A stretch of DNA of 64,000 nt from Paracoccaceae bacterium (lineage in GTDB: Bacteria; Pseudomonadota; Alphaproteobacteria; Rhodobacterales; Rhodobacteraceae). Position numbers and translations under genes: made by a program. The notes below the pieces were generated by a model, which saw only the letters and a list, made by a program, of their open reading frames with translations, did not search any database and was not told the origin of the DNA. The stretch lies in NCBI GenBank assembly GCA_002402045.2, contig NVUX02000012.1:1-64000 (forward strand), read 5' to 3'. Shown piece by piece: positions 53,754 through 62,959 of the stretch (positions are counted from its first letter, which is position 1; the number at the start of each line of letters is the position of its first letter).

Positions 53754-55454
53754 ATGCAAAATCTGACCCCAATCCCCGAATTATTCGTCTCCCATGATAG
53801 CGCTGAAAAGCTAAAGCTGGAGGCCGCCGAGCTGCCAAGCTGGGACCTGACGGCGCGGCAAGTTTGTGACCTTGAACTGTTGATGAATGGCGGCTTTAAC
53901 CCGCTTAAAGGCTTTATGAGCGAGGCGGATTATAACGGCGTGGTCGACAATATGCGGCTGGCCGATGGCGCGCTTTGGCCCATGCCTATCACGCTGGATG
54001 TGTCGGAGAAATTTGCCGAGAGCATTGCGCCTGATCAGGACATTGCCCTGCGCGATGCAGAGGGCGTAATTTTGGCGATTTTATCAGTAACAGATCGTTG
54101 GACACCTGACAAAGCCCGCGAGGCGGAAAAAGTGTTTGGCGCCGATGATTTGGCACATCCGGCGGTGAATTATCTGCATAATACAGCTGGCAAGGTCTAT
54201 CTCGGCGGGCCGGTTATCGGCATTCAGGCCCCCGTGCATTATGATTACCGCCGCCGCCGTGATACCCCAAATGAGTTGCGGGCCTATTTCCGCAAAATGG
54301 GTTGGCGCAAAGTTGTGGCTTTTCAAACTCGCAATCCGCTGCACCGTGCCCATCAGGAGCTAACCTTCCGCGCGGCGAGAGAAACCCAGGCGAACTTGCT
54401 CATTCACCCGATTGTCGGCCTAACAAAACCGGGCGACATTGACCACTTCACACGGGTGCGCTGCTATGAGGCGGTGCTGGATAAATATCCACAATCAACC
54501 ACGGCGATGAGCCTGCTCAACCTAGCCATGCGCATGGCCGGCCCGCGTGAGGCCGTATGGCATGGCATAATTCGTAAAAACCACGGCTGCACCCACTTTA
54601 TTGTGGGCCGTGATCACGCGGGACCGGGTAAAAACTCGGCGGGCGATGATTTTTACGGCCCGTATGATGCGCAAGAGCTGTTTAAAGAGTACGAAGCCGA
54701 AATTGGCGTGGAAATGGTGCCGTTTAAGCACATGGTTTATGTGCTGGAAAAAGCACAATATGAACCAGCAGACGAGGTTGAGGACAGCATGACCGTGCTC
54801 AATATCTCTGGTACAGAGCTGCGGCGGCGGTTGGTCGAGGGGCTTGAAATCCCCGATTGGTTCTCCTTCCCCGCTGTGGTCGAGGAGCTTCGGCGCACCA
54901 AGCCTGCGCGGCACAAACAAGGCTTTACGGTGTTTTTTACCGGCCTTTCCGGTTCAGGAAAATCAACCATCGCCAACGCGCTGATGGTTAAGCTGATGGA
55001 AATGGGGGGCCGCCCTGTTACGCTGCTCGATGGCGATGTCGTGCGTAAAAACCTCAGCTCCGAGCTCGGGTTTTCAAAGGCGCACCGAGATCTGAACATC
55101 CGGCGTATTGGCTATGTGGCCTCAGAAATCACCAAAAACGGTGGCATCGCCATTTGTGCGCCGATTGCACCCTATACCGCCACGCGCCGTGCTGTCCGCG
55201 AAGAAATTGAGGCTTTTGGTTCGATGATCGAAGTGCATGTAGCGACCTCACTTGAAGAGTGCGAACGGCGTGACCGCAAGGGGCTTTATAAGCTTGCGCG
55301 GGCCGGAAAAATCAAGGAATTCACGGGTATTTCAGACCCTTACGAAGCGCCTACTGAAGCACAGCTGGTGATAGACACCGAACACGTGGACGTAGACAAC
55401 TGCGCCCATCAGGTGATTTTGAAGCTGGAACAGATGGGTCTTATCGCCGGTTGA
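53754..55454 (+). CDS. Bifunctional sulfate adenylyltransferase / APS kinase
   Basis: The first 385 residues are an ATP sulfurylase ([44 protein letters not shown]) and the last 175 an APS kinase (P-loop [16 protein letters not shown], then [18 protein letters not shown]). Together they turn sulfate into PAPS for assimilation. The fused Sat-CysC is common in Rhodobacterales. I chose ATG 53754 (MQNLTP) rather than an upstream GTG. The end overlaps the convergent hsp20 by 14 bases. Confidence 0.95.
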   Translation: MQNLTPIPELFVSHDSAEKLKLEAAELPSWDLTARQVCDLELLMNGGFNPLKGFMSEADYNGVVDNMRLADGALWPMPITLDVSEKFAESIAPDQDIALRDAEGVILAILSVTDRWTPDKAREAEKVFGADDLAHPAVNYLHNTAGKVYLGGPVIGIQAPVHYDYRRRRDTPNELRAYFRKMGWRKVVAFQTRNPLHRAHQELTFRAARETQANLLIHPIVGLTKPGDIDHFTRVRCYEAVLDKYPQSTTAMSLLNLAMRMAGPREAVWHGIIRKNHGCTHFIVGRDHAGPGKNSAGDDFYGPYDAQELFKEYEAEIGVEMVPFKHMVYVLEKAQYEPADEVEDSMTVLNISGTELRRRLVEGLEIPDWFSFPAVVEELRRTKPARHKQGFTVFFTGLSGSGKSTIANALMVKLMEMGGRPVTLLDGDVVRKNLSSELGFSKAHRDLNIRRIGYVASEITKNGGIAICAPIAPYTATRRAVREEIEAFGSMIEVHVATSLEECERRDRKGLYKLARAGKIKEFTGISDPYEAPTEAQLVIDTEHVDVDNCAHQVILKLEQMGLIAG

Positions 55455-55848
55455 TCTCGATTTTTTGAGACACAGATTGCTGCACATCGCGCCTTAGCTC
55501 GATGTGCAGCAATCCGTTTTCCATATAGGCATGGCGCACCTCCACCCCGTCAGCCAGCACAAAACGGCGCTGGAACTGGCGGGCGGCAATGCCTTGATGT
55601 AGGTAGGTGCGCGGGGTCTCGTCTTCCGCCTGAGTGCCTTTGATTATAAGCTCGCCATTGGCAAGCGTGATATCAAGATCGCTCTCGGCAAAGCCAGCTA
55701 CCGCGAGCGAAATTCGGAAATTATTTTCCGAAGATTGCTCAATATTGTAAGGCGGGTAGCCATCATTTTGCGCGCTGCGCTCCATCAGGCGGTCCAGCCG
55801 CTCAAAGCCGAGCAGAAACGGGTGGTTTGCGAAATTTGAGTTGCCCAT
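55441..55848 (-). CDS. Small heat shock protein Hsp20 (IbpA-type)
   Basis: The 135-residue chaperone has a short N-terminal arm ([17 protein letters not shown]) and an alpha-crystallin domain (about 35-125: [46 protein letters not shown]). The C-terminal KIEINRR contains the IxI anchoring motif. It lies between sat-cysC (convergent) and purE (divergent). Confidence 0.93.
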   Translation of the reverse strand: MGNSNFANHPFLLGFERLDRLMERSAQNDGYPPYNIEQSSENNFRISLAVAGFAESDLDITLANGELIIKGTQAEDETPRTYLHQGIAARQFQRRFVLADGVEVRHAYMENGLLHIELRRDVQQSVSQKIEINRR

Positions 55849-55962
55849 AGTAGCCCCTTTTCAGATATCCTCTGAAATATGGGTATTTATCGGGCTGGGC
55901 GCAAGAGGGTGAGTTGATCACGCGCTGTTGCTGGGCTAAAAGGCAATAAATAGGAGGCCGAT

Positions 55963-56451
55963 ATGGGTGAATGCAAAGTTGGTATTGTGATGGGGAGCCA
56001 GTCTGACTGGCCCACAATGAAAGAGGCCGCGCTGGTGCTGGACGCATTGGGCGTGCCGTATGAAACCAAAATTGTGAGCGCGCACCGCACGCCCGACCGG
56101 CTATTTGAATACGCAGAAAAAGCGGTTGAGAACCAGATTAAAGTAATAATTGCTGGCGCGGGTGGCGCGGCACATTTGCCCGGCATGCTGGCGGCTAAAA
56201 CGCGGGTTCCGGTGTTGGGCGTGCCGGTAAAGTCATCCATTCTTTCGGGCTGGGATTCCCTGCTTTCAATCGTACAAATGCCTAAAGGCATTCCGGTGGG
56301 TACGCTGGCCATTGGCCCCGCGGGCGCGGCCAATGCCGGGCTTTTGGCGGCGGCCATTTTGGCGGGATCTGATATGGAGCTGGCTGCGCGGCTGGATACC
56401 TACCGCGCCGCGCAAACCGCTAATATTGCCGAGGAGCCAACGCGTGATTAA
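55963..56451 (+). CDS. purE: N5-carboxyaminoimidazole ribonucleotide mutase PurE
   Basis: PurE moves the carboxyl group from N5-CAIR to CAIR in purine synthesis. The 162-residue protein has the family start [32 protein letters not shown], and [18 protein letters not shown] with VPVKSS, and HxR-type catalytic residues. Its end overlaps the purK GTG start by eight bases. Confidence 0.96.
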   Translation: MGECKVGIVMGSQSDWPTMKEAALVLDALGVPYETKIVSAHRTPDRLFEYAEKAVENQIKVIIAGAGGAAHLPGMLAAKTRVPVLGVPVKSSILSGWDSLLSIVQMPKGIPVGTLAIGPAGAANAGLLAAAILAGSDMELAARLDTYRAAQTANIAEEPTRD

Positions 56452-57493
56452 AACCATCGGAATTTTGGGCGGTGGCCAGCTTGGCCGGATGCTTTCAATG
56501 GCGGCTGCACGTCTTGGGATGCGGGTGCATATTTATGAGCCGTTGCCCGACCCACCTGCGGGGGATGTGGCCGCGCGGGTGTTTACGGCCGGCTATGATG
56601 ACGCTGCGGCTTTGCAGGAATTTGCCGAGTCTGTGGACCTTGTTACGTTTGAATTCGAGAATATTCCGGCGGCGGCCCTGGATGTGATCGAGGGTTTTGT
56701 GCCTGTATTGCCCCGCCGTAATGCTTTGGAGGTCTCTCAAGACCGGATTACCGAAAAGCGGTTTTTGCAGGATAACGGTGTGAGCGTGGCGCCTTTTGCC
56801 GAAGTGGACACGCTAGAACAGCTCATGTCTGCGCTGGGCACGATTGGCACGCCAGCGATCCTAAAAACGCGGCGTTTTGGCTATGATGGCAAGGGGCAGG
56901 TGAAAATTACGGCGGTAGCCCAAGCTGAGGCCGCTTTTGCGTCGCTTGGGGGGGCGCCTGCTGTGCTGGAGCAGATGATCCCGTTTGATCGGGAAATTTC
57001 GATTATTGCGGCGCGAAATGAGGCGGGCGAGGTGGCGTGCTTTGAACCTGGCGAAAATGTTCATAATGACGGGATATTGCACACAACCACCGTGCCTGCC
57101 GAAATTTCACATGCCCTGCAAACAGATGCTGTCTTGCTGGCAGCACGCATTCTAAATTCGCTGGATTATGTGGGCGTGATGGGGGTCGAGCTGTTTGTGA
57201 CGGAAAAAGGTTTAATGGTGAACGAAATTGCACCCCGGGTACACAATTCAGGACACTGGACCCAAGATGCCTGCCTGATCGACCAGTTTGAACAGCATAT
57301 TCGCGCCATAACCGGCTGGCCATTAGGTGACGGGCAAAGGCATAGTGACGCGGTGATGGTGAATTTGTTGGGTGATGATGCTAACCATCTGGCTAAATGG
57401 CATAACTCGGCCATACATCTATATGGAAAAGCCGAGGTGAAACCCGGACGTAAAATGGGGCATGTGAATAAAATCAGCCCCAAAAGCGCCTGA
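56444..57493 (+). CDS. purK: N5-carboxyaminoimidazole ribonucleotide synthase PurK
   Basis: PurK carboxylates AIR with ATP and bicarbonate to give the PurE substrate. The 349-residue ATP-grasp enzyme starts with [20 protein letters not shown], has [11 protein letters not shown] and [25 protein letters not shown]. It uses a GTG start at 56444, overlapping purE, so the two are translationally coupled. A terminator hairpin overlaps its stop codon. Confidence 0.96.
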   Translation: MIKTIGILGGGQLGRMLSMAAARLGMRVHIYEPLPDPPAGDVAARVFTAGYDDAAALQEFAESVDLVTFEFENIPAAALDVIEGFVPVLPRRNALEVSQDRITEKRFLQDNGVSVAPFAEVDTLEQLMSALGTIGTPAILKTRRFGYDGKGQVKITAVAQAEAAFASLGGAPAVLEQMIPFDREISIIAARNEAGEVACFEPGENVHNDGILHTTTVPAEISHALQTDAVLLAARILNSLDYVGVMGVELFVTEKGLMVNEIAPRVHNSGHWTQDACLIDQFEQHIRAITGWPLGDGQRHSDAVMVNLLGDDANHLAKWHNSAIHLYGKAEVKPGRKMGHVNKISPKSA

Positions 57494-57514
57494 CCGGAGG
57501 CCGGTCAGGCCTTT
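57489..57514 (+). terminator. Terminator of purEK
   Basis: CCTGACCGG pairs with CCGGTCAGG around a 3-base loop, followed by CCTTT. It overlaps the purK stop codon and lies just before the convergent DUF2853 gene. Confidence 0.75.
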
Positions 57515-57519
57515 ATGGT

Positions 57520-57861
57520 TTAGCCATAAACCTTTTCTTTGCCGAACTTCTTTGTCAGCATATAGTAAACTACCGCGCGATATTTATTGCGGTTTGATTT
57601 GCCATATACTTCAAGCGCCTCGTCAATCGCAGCCATAAGCTCCGGCCCGTCTTTCAGGCCTAGCTTTTTAATCAGGAAATTATCTTTCACCGTTTCCAGC
57701 TCTGATTTTTGCGAGCCTGCCACCGTGGAGGCATCTGCGTTGTAAATTGATGGACCACAGCCGATGGTGACTTTCGTCAATAGATCCATATCCGGCGTCA
57801 TTCCGCATTTTTCTTTTAGATCAGATGCATATACTGCAATCAGGTCGTCTCTCTTGCCCAT
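57520..57861 (-). CDS. DUF2853 family protein
   Basis: The 113-residue helical protein matches DUF2853: LIAVYASDLKEKCGMTPDMDLL, IGCGPSIYNADASTVAGSQ, and VKDNFLIKKLGL. The family has no known function; a structure for one member shows a helical bundle. It is monocistronic. Confidence 0.85.
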   Translation of the reverse strand: MGKRDDLIAVYASDLKEKCGMTPDMDLLTKVTIGCGPSIYNADASTVAGSQKSELETVKDNFLIKKLGLKDGPELMAAIDEALEVYGKSNRNKYRAVVYYMLTKKFGKEKVYG

Positions 57862-57991
57862 TAGGGTTCTCCTCGCTTGGTTTTACACGTATATCGTAGG
57901 GTATTCCCTTCTCTCACGCAACATTTTGTGGCATTGACCGCTCGGTCAGGGTATGGATGGTCGGAATTCCGCCTAGATTGAGGAGCCAAAA

Positions 57992-59179
57992 ATGACCGAC
58001 GCTTACATTTGTGATTACATCCGAACCCCGATTGGGCGCTATGGCGGCGGGCTAAGCACTGTGCGGGCGGATGATTTGGCGGCGGTGCCGATCGCCGAAT
58101 TGCTGTGCCGGAATTCGGGGTTGGACCCTACGAAAATTGACGAGGTGTTCCTTGGCTGTGCCAATCAGGCGGGCGAGGATAACCGCAATGTAGCCCGCAT
58201 GGCGGCGCTGCTGGCGGGGCTGCCTGAGGCGGTGCCGGGGGTGACGCTGAACCGGCTGTGTGCGTCGGGTATGGATGCCGTGATAGCCGCCGCGCGGGGT
58301 ATTAAGGCGGGCGAAATTGAGCTGGCGATTGCGGGGGGCGTTGAGAGCATGTCTCGGGCGCCGTTTGTGATGCCCAAGGCGGGCGTGGCGTTTTCGAGGC
58401 AGGCGGAAATATACGACACCACCATCGGCTGGCGGTTTGTGAACCCGGTGTTGAAGGCGCAATACGGGGTAGATTCGATGCCGGAGACTGCAGAGAATGT
58501 GGCTGCTGATTTTGGCGTTTCACGGGCGGATCAGGACGCGTTTGCTATGCGCTCGCAGCAGCGTGTAGCGGCGGCGCGGGGACGGTTGGCCCGCGAGATT
58601 ATTGCCGTGACGGTGAAGGGCCGGAAGGGTGACACAGTGGTCGATACTGACGAGCACCCACGCCTCAGCAGCCTTGAAAAACTGGCGGCTTTGCGCACGC
58701 CGTTTCGCGAGGGCGGCTCGGTAACTGCGGGGAATGCTTCGGGCGTGAATGATGGTGCGGCGGCGCTTATTGTGGCCTCGGCGGCGGCGGTGAAGGCCCA
58801 TGGGCTAACGCCGATCGCCAAGGTGCTAGCGGGAGCTTCGGCAGGGGTTGCGCCGCGCGTTATGGGGATTGGGCCGGTGCCAGCCACACAGAAGCTGTGT
58901 GAAATGCTGGGAATCTCGGTAAAAGATTTTGCAGTAATCGAACTGAATGAGGCCTTTGCGTCACAAGGACTTGCAGTTTTACGACAATTTGGCATTGCTG
59001 ACGATGCGGCGCACGTAAATCCCAATGGCGGAGCAATTGCGCTGGGGCATCCGCTTGGGATGTCTGGAGCGCGGTTGGCTGGCACCTTGGCGATGCAACT
59101 AAAGGCGGGCGAAAAGGGGCTGGCGACGATGTGTGTTGGCGTGGGCCAAGGGATCGCCTTGGCCCTTGAAGGGGTTTAG
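57992..59179 (+). CDS. Acetyl-CoA acyltransferase (beta-ketoadipyl-CoA thiolase-like)
   Basis: The 395-residue thiolase has the nucleophilic Cys in LNRLCASGMDAVIAAARGI, GGVESMSRAPFVM, HVNPNGGAIALGHPLGMSGA with the catalytic His, and the second Cys in MCVGVGQGIAL. The length and YICDYIRTPIGRYGGGL start are closest to 3-oxoadipyl-CoA thiolases (PcaF/PaaJ), which end aromatic ring degradation. No ring-cleavage genes are in the window, so a general beta-oxidation role cannot be excluded. Confidence 0.85.
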   Translation: MTDAYICDYIRTPIGRYGGGLSTVRADDLAAVPIAELLCRNSGLDPTKIDEVFLGCANQAGEDNRNVARMAALLAGLPEAVPGVTLNRLCASGMDAVIAAARGIKAGEIELAIAGGVESMSRAPFVMPKAGVAFSRQAEIYDTTIGWRFVNPVLKAQYGVDSMPETAENVAADFGVSRADQDAFAMRSQQRVAAARGRLAREIIAVTVKGRKGDTVVDTDEHPRLSSLEKLAALRTPFREGGSVTAGNASGVNDGAAALIVASAAAVKAHGLTPIAKVLAGASAGVAPRVMGIGPVPATQKLCEMLGISVKDFAVIELNEAFASQGLAVLRQFGIADDAAHVNPNGGAIALGHPLGMSGARLAGTLAMQLKAGEKGLATMCVGVGQGIALALEGV

Positions 59180-61257
59180 CGCTTGGGCGTGTAGCCGAGG
59201 AGGCGCAGCGCATTGAGCGTCACCAGAACCGTGGCGCCGGTGTCTGCCATAATGGCCATCCAGAGGGATGTGACTCCCCAAAGCGTGGTGACCAGAAACA
59301 CGGCCTTAAGCCCCAGCGCGATGCTGATGTTTTGGTAGATGTTTTTCATGGTTGCGCGCGACAGGTCTATCAGGGCCGGGACATCGGAAACCCGCTGATG
59401 CAGCAACGCCGCATCAGCGGTTTGAAGCGCAACATCGGTGCCGCCGCCCATGGCAATGCCAACATCGGCGCGGGCCAGCGCGGGGGCATCATTTATGCCA
59501 TCACCCACCATGGCCACGGGCCCCATTACGCGCAAGGCCTCAATGGCTTTCAGCTTGTCTTCGGGCAAAAGCTCGGCTTTCACCTCAATGCCAAGCTGCG
59601 CGCCGAGGGCTTTGCCTGTGCGGGCATTATCTCCCGTAAGCATGATGGCCGCAATATTCATACGCTTGAGCGTGGCCATAGAAGAGACCGCGTCCTCCCG
59701 CAGTTCGTCGCGCATGGCGATGATACCAAGGAGCACGCCATCAGCCAGCACAGCGGCCACGGTTTTTCCGTCTTCCTCAAAGGTTTCAATCTGCGCAGCT
59801 TCCTTAGCGCTAACGCTGGTTATTTCAGCAGCATAGCGCGGCGAAGCGACAACCACATCGACGTTGCCAACCATGGCCCGCACACCTTGGCCGCGTAGGG
59901 CTTTTGAGCCTGTAACCGCGCCCAATGTTAGCCCTTCGGCACATTTGGTTATGGCTGTGGCCAGCGGGTGGGATGAGCCAGCTTCAACGGCGGCTGCCAG
60001 CTTTAGCATGGTCGTTTCCGTGCCGATGAAAGGCACAATATTCGTGACCTTTGGCGCGCCTGCCGACAGGGTTCCGGTTTTATCAAAGGCCACGGTGCGG
60101 ACTTTACCAATGGCCTCTAAAACCGCGCCGCCCTTTATCAGCAAACCATGCCGCGCGCCGGTAGAAATGCCCGAAGTAATGGCGGCAGGGGTGGAGAGCA
60201 CCAGCGCGCAGGGGCACCCGATGAGCAATATGGCCAAGCCTTTATAGACCCATGTTTCAAGATCGGCGCCAAATAACGGGGGGAGGAAGGCGATAAGCGC
60301 GGCGGTCGCAATAACTCCCGGAGTATAATAGGTGCTGAAGCGCTCAATGAAGCGGGCGGTGGGGGCCTTGGCGGCTTCAGCGTCTTCTACCATCTGCAAA
60401 ATTTTGGAAATCATGTTGTTTTCAGCTGCTTGGGTGACTTCTAGGCGGATGAGGCTATCCGTGTTTATGGAGCCGGCAAACACAGAATCGCCCAGCGTTT
60501 TATGGCGCGGCATGGATTCTCCGGTGATAGCGGCCTCGTCAATCGCGGATTCCCCCATGGTCAGGGTGCCATCAGCCGGCACACGGCCGCCGGGGCGAAC
60601 CTCAATGATATCTCCAAGCGATAACGTGTTGGCCTCGACCTCCACGATGCTATCCCCCTGCACTAGAAAGGCAGATTTTGGAACGAGATCAGCCAGCGCA
60701 GACACCGAGGCGCGCGCCTTTGCAGCGGCAGCGGCCTCTAATACCTCGCCAATTAGAAACAGGAAAACGACCACTGAAGCTTCGGCAGATTCCTCTATCA
60801 TGATTGCACCAATCACGGCGATGACCACCAGCATTTCGATGGTAAAGGGCTGGCCAACACGTGCGGCGCTAAACGCTTTTTTCGCCAGTGGGGCTAAGGC
60901 CAGCAGCGCGCCAGCCGCAAAAACATAGCCCGCATAGGCCGGCACAAGCACCGAAAGCACCGTGGCTACAGCCAAAATAGCCCCCGCCGCAATGACCAAC
61001 CGCCCTTTGCTGGTTTCAAACCAGCGCTTGGGGGCTATGGGCGCCACATTTTCCCGCACTTTATAGCCGAGCTTCCGGATAACCATCTTTACGCTGGCCG
61101 CATCGCCGCCCACACCAATTTCCAGCTTCAGTTTTTGGCTGGAATAGTTCAAAGACACGTTCCCCACCCCCGGCAGCGCGCATACCGCGCTTTCGATCTT
61201 GTTGGTGCAGCTCGGGCAATCCATGCCTTCTACGTTTAGGATTAAGTGCTCAGCCAT
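59176..61257 (-). CDS. Heavy-metal P1B-type ATPase (Zn/Cd/Pb exporter-like)
   Basis: The 693-residue pump has an N-terminal metal-binding domain with GMDCPSC, about eight transmembrane helices, the CPC motif in LLIGCPCALVLSTPAAI, the phosphorylation site AFDKTGTLSAG, SSHPLATAI, and MVGDGINDAPALARADVGIAMG. The single HMA and the last membrane segments are closer to ZntA/CadA than to copper ATPases, but specificity needs alignment. ATG 61257 follows AGGAGG. It ends convergent with the thiolase by a 4-base overlap. No metalloregulator gene is adjacent. Confidence 0.9.
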   Translation of the reverse strand: MAEHLILNVEGMDCPSCTNKIESAVCALPGVGNVSLNYSSQKLKLEIGVGGDAASVKMVIRKLGYKVRENVAPIAPKRWFETSKGRLVIAAGAILAVATVLSVLVPAYAGYVFAAGALLALAPLAKKAFSAARVGQPFTIEMLVVIAVIGAIMIEESAEASVVVFLFLIGEVLEAAAAAKARASVSALADLVPKSAFLVQGDSIVEVEANTLSLGDIIEVRPGGRVPADGTLTMGESAIDEAAITGESMPRHKTLGDSVFAGSINTDSLIRLEVTQAAENNMISKILQMVEDAEAAKAPTARFIERFSTYYTPGVIATAALIAFLPPLFGADLETWVYKGLAILLIGCPCALVLSTPAAITSGISTGARHGLLIKGGAVLEAIGKVRTVAFDKTGTLSAGAPKVTNIVPFIGTETTMLKLAAAVEAGSSHPLATAITKCAEGLTLGAVTGSKALRGQGVRAMVGNVDVVVASPRYAAEITSVSAKEAAQIETFEEDGKTVAAVLADGVLLGIIAMRDELREDAVSSMATLKRMNIAAIMLTGDNARTGKALGAQLGIEVKAELLPEDKLKAIEALRVMGPVAMVGDGINDAPALARADVGIAMGGGTDVALQTADAALLHQRVSDVPALIDLSRATMKNIYQNISIALGLKAVFLVTTLWGVTSLWMAIMADTGATVLVTLNALRLLGYTPKR

Positions 61258-61387
61258 TTGGGCCTCCTGTAAACAAATGATTCGCCATACTATGCAATCT
61301 CGAGCCCCTAGAGCTTCAAGGCCTAATTTCCCGCTTGACGCGGGCATGGGAAAAACCAAAATGTGCGGGCATCGACAGGAGGCTCAC

Positions 61388-61996
61388 ATGCCAAAACTTC
61401 CCGAACTCTTTATTTTGCGCCATGGGCAAACCGAGTGGAACCTTCTGAAAAAATACCAGGGTCAGCGGGACTCACCACTAACCGCGCTCGGGGTTTCGCA
61501 GGCAGGAATGCAGGGCGAGATTTTGTTGAAGCATCTGGCGGGGCGGGTTTTGCCTGCCTATGCCAGCCCGCTGGGCCGGGCCGCGCGCACCGCCGAAATT
61601 GCGCTGTTGCCGCTTGGGCAGCAGGCGCGCCTAGATTCTCGCCTAAAAGAGGTGCATTTTGGTGCGTGGGAGGGCAAAACCCATCAGGAAGTGTTTGGCC
61701 CAATAGATATCGACACGTCAGAGCAAAGAATTGAACACTATTTTGGCTCACCGGGTGGCGAAAACTTCAATGATATGGAGCAGCGTTGCCATGGGTTTCT
61801 GCGGGAGCTGGATGGGCCAAGTATTATTATTACCCATGGCATTACGTCGCGCATCTTGCGCGGTATTTGGCTGGGGTTGGGCCTCAATGAAATGCTTGAT
61901 CTGCCTATTGGCCAAGGCTGCGTTTACCACCTGCATGCGGGGGCCGAGCACTGCTTGCAAGCCGCACCGGCCAACGCGACGCTGCCGCTAAAATAA
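61388..61996 (+). CDS. Histidine phosphatase / phosphoglycerate-mutase family protein
   Basis: The 202-residue protein has the RHG motif (FILRHGQTEWN), the arginine in SPLGRAARTAEIA, the glutamate in LKEVHFGAWEGKT, and the second catalytic His in IIITHGITSRILRG. This is the histidine-phosphatase superfamily (phosphoglycerate mutase or broad-specificity phosphatase). ATG 61388 follows AGGAGG; an in-frame extension upstream is rejected. It is divergent from the metal ATPase. Confidence 0.88.
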   Translation: MPKLPELFILRHGQTEWNLLKKYQGQRDSPLTALGVSQAGMQGEILLKHLAGRVLPAYASPLGRAARTAEIALLPLGQQARLDSRLKEVHFGAWEGKTHQEVFGPIDIDTSEQRIEHYFGSPGGENFNDMEQRCHGFLRELDGPSIIITHGITSRILRGIWLGLGLNEMLDLPIGQGCVYHLHAGAEHCLQAAPANATLPLK

Positions 61997-62093
61997 ATTT
62001 TCACCATTGGCGAGGGAACCGCTTGACGCCCCCGCCCGCTGGCCCTAAAACGCGGCTACGCCAGAAGCATTGTTTTTGGCAATTTGTAAATGT

Positions 62094-62170
62094 GCGGTTG
62101 TAGCTCAGTTGGTTAGAGTGCCGGCCTGTCACGCCGGAGGTCGCGGGTTCGAGTCCCGTCAACCGCGCCA
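62094..62170 (+). tRNA. tRNA-Asp (GTC)
   Basis: The 77-nt sequence folds as a cloverleaf: acceptor GCGGTTG/CAACCGC, D-arm GCTC...GAGT, anticodon GTC at 62128-62130, T-arm with GGTTCGAGTCCC, and encoded CCA. The second copy follows 19 bases later. Confidence 0.97.
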
Positions 62171-62189
62171 TTTACAAAACAAAGATTGC

Positions 62190-62266
62190 GCGGTTGTAGC
62201 TCAGTTGGTTAGAGTGCCGGCCTGTCACGCCGGAGGTCGCGGGTTCGAGTCCCGTCAACCGCGCCA
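62190..62266 (+). tRNA. tRNA-Asp (GTC), second identical copy
   Basis: The sequence is identical to the first copy, with anticodon GTC at 62224-62226 and encoded CCA. The two share a 19-base spacer and should be processed from one transcript. Confidence 0.97.
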
Positions 62267-62394
62267 ATCTCTTTTTCTCACAGCTAGTTCGCTGCGCTCA
62301 CGCCTCCGAAGGGGCGGCAAACGGTTGCCGGGGCATGGTCATGCCCTTGGGGCCTTCAAGCATCATTTCCTTTTCTCTGGGTTTACAGCAAAGG

Positions 62395-62766
62395 CTATAA
62401 AAAACATCCGCTAGCCCAAAGAAAGTGGTCCCATAATGGATGTACTCCAATCGATAGATCAAACTGAGAGTTTGCCCAACTGGCCAATAGCGGGGGGATA
62501 AAAGGAAACCCAAAAGCAGAAAACCTGTTCATTAAACGGGCTTCGAATTCTGGTGTCTCTTTAAAGATGTATATGTTAGCGAGCCTTCCAAACAATCGAC
62601 CCAAACCGGCCCCGAAATAAAAGCTGGCCAAAAACAGTAATAATCCAATCGCGCTAGCGAACCCACCCTTCCATGTTATTAACAATAGTAAGCCAAAGAG
62701 CAGTGTTGCGGAAATTTTATTGAGTGTTTTTAACGCACCTAATTTCCTTAGAACAGACTGTATCAT
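62395..62766 (-). CDS. Small membrane protein, unknown
   Basis: A 123-residue frame from ATG 62766 with two likely transmembrane helices (about 18-35, SATLLFGLLLLITW, and 38-60, SAIGLLLFLASFYFGAGLG) and a shorter hydrophobic region later. No family is recognised. The ribosome-binding site is weak (AGGTC). It could start 42 bases upstream. Confidence 0.5.
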   Translation of the reverse strand: MIQSVLRKLGALKTLNKISATLLFGLLLLITWKGGFASAIGLLLFLASFYFGAGLGRLFGRLANIYIFKETPEFEARLMNRFSAFGFPFIPPLLASWANSQFDLSIGVHPLWDHFLWASGCFL

Positions 62767-62959
62767 TTCTGACCTGTAACAGATGCTGCGGTTCACACCA
62801 ATGAGCATTTTTCACAAGCATTCAAATTTGGCGTCTTTCCCCTTTTGACGTTTTCTTCTCGTCGTTCGGCGATTTCAGCCATGCAATATTGTGCGCGCCG
62901 TGGCTTGATGCCAATGGCGATACTGCTTAGGGTTTTCCCTTAATCAACAGGAGCAAAAC

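Noticed and set aside
62298-62513. 71-codon minus-strand ORF after the tRNA genes
   Set aside because: It overlaps the membrane-protein frame and has no ribosome-binding site or recognisable content.
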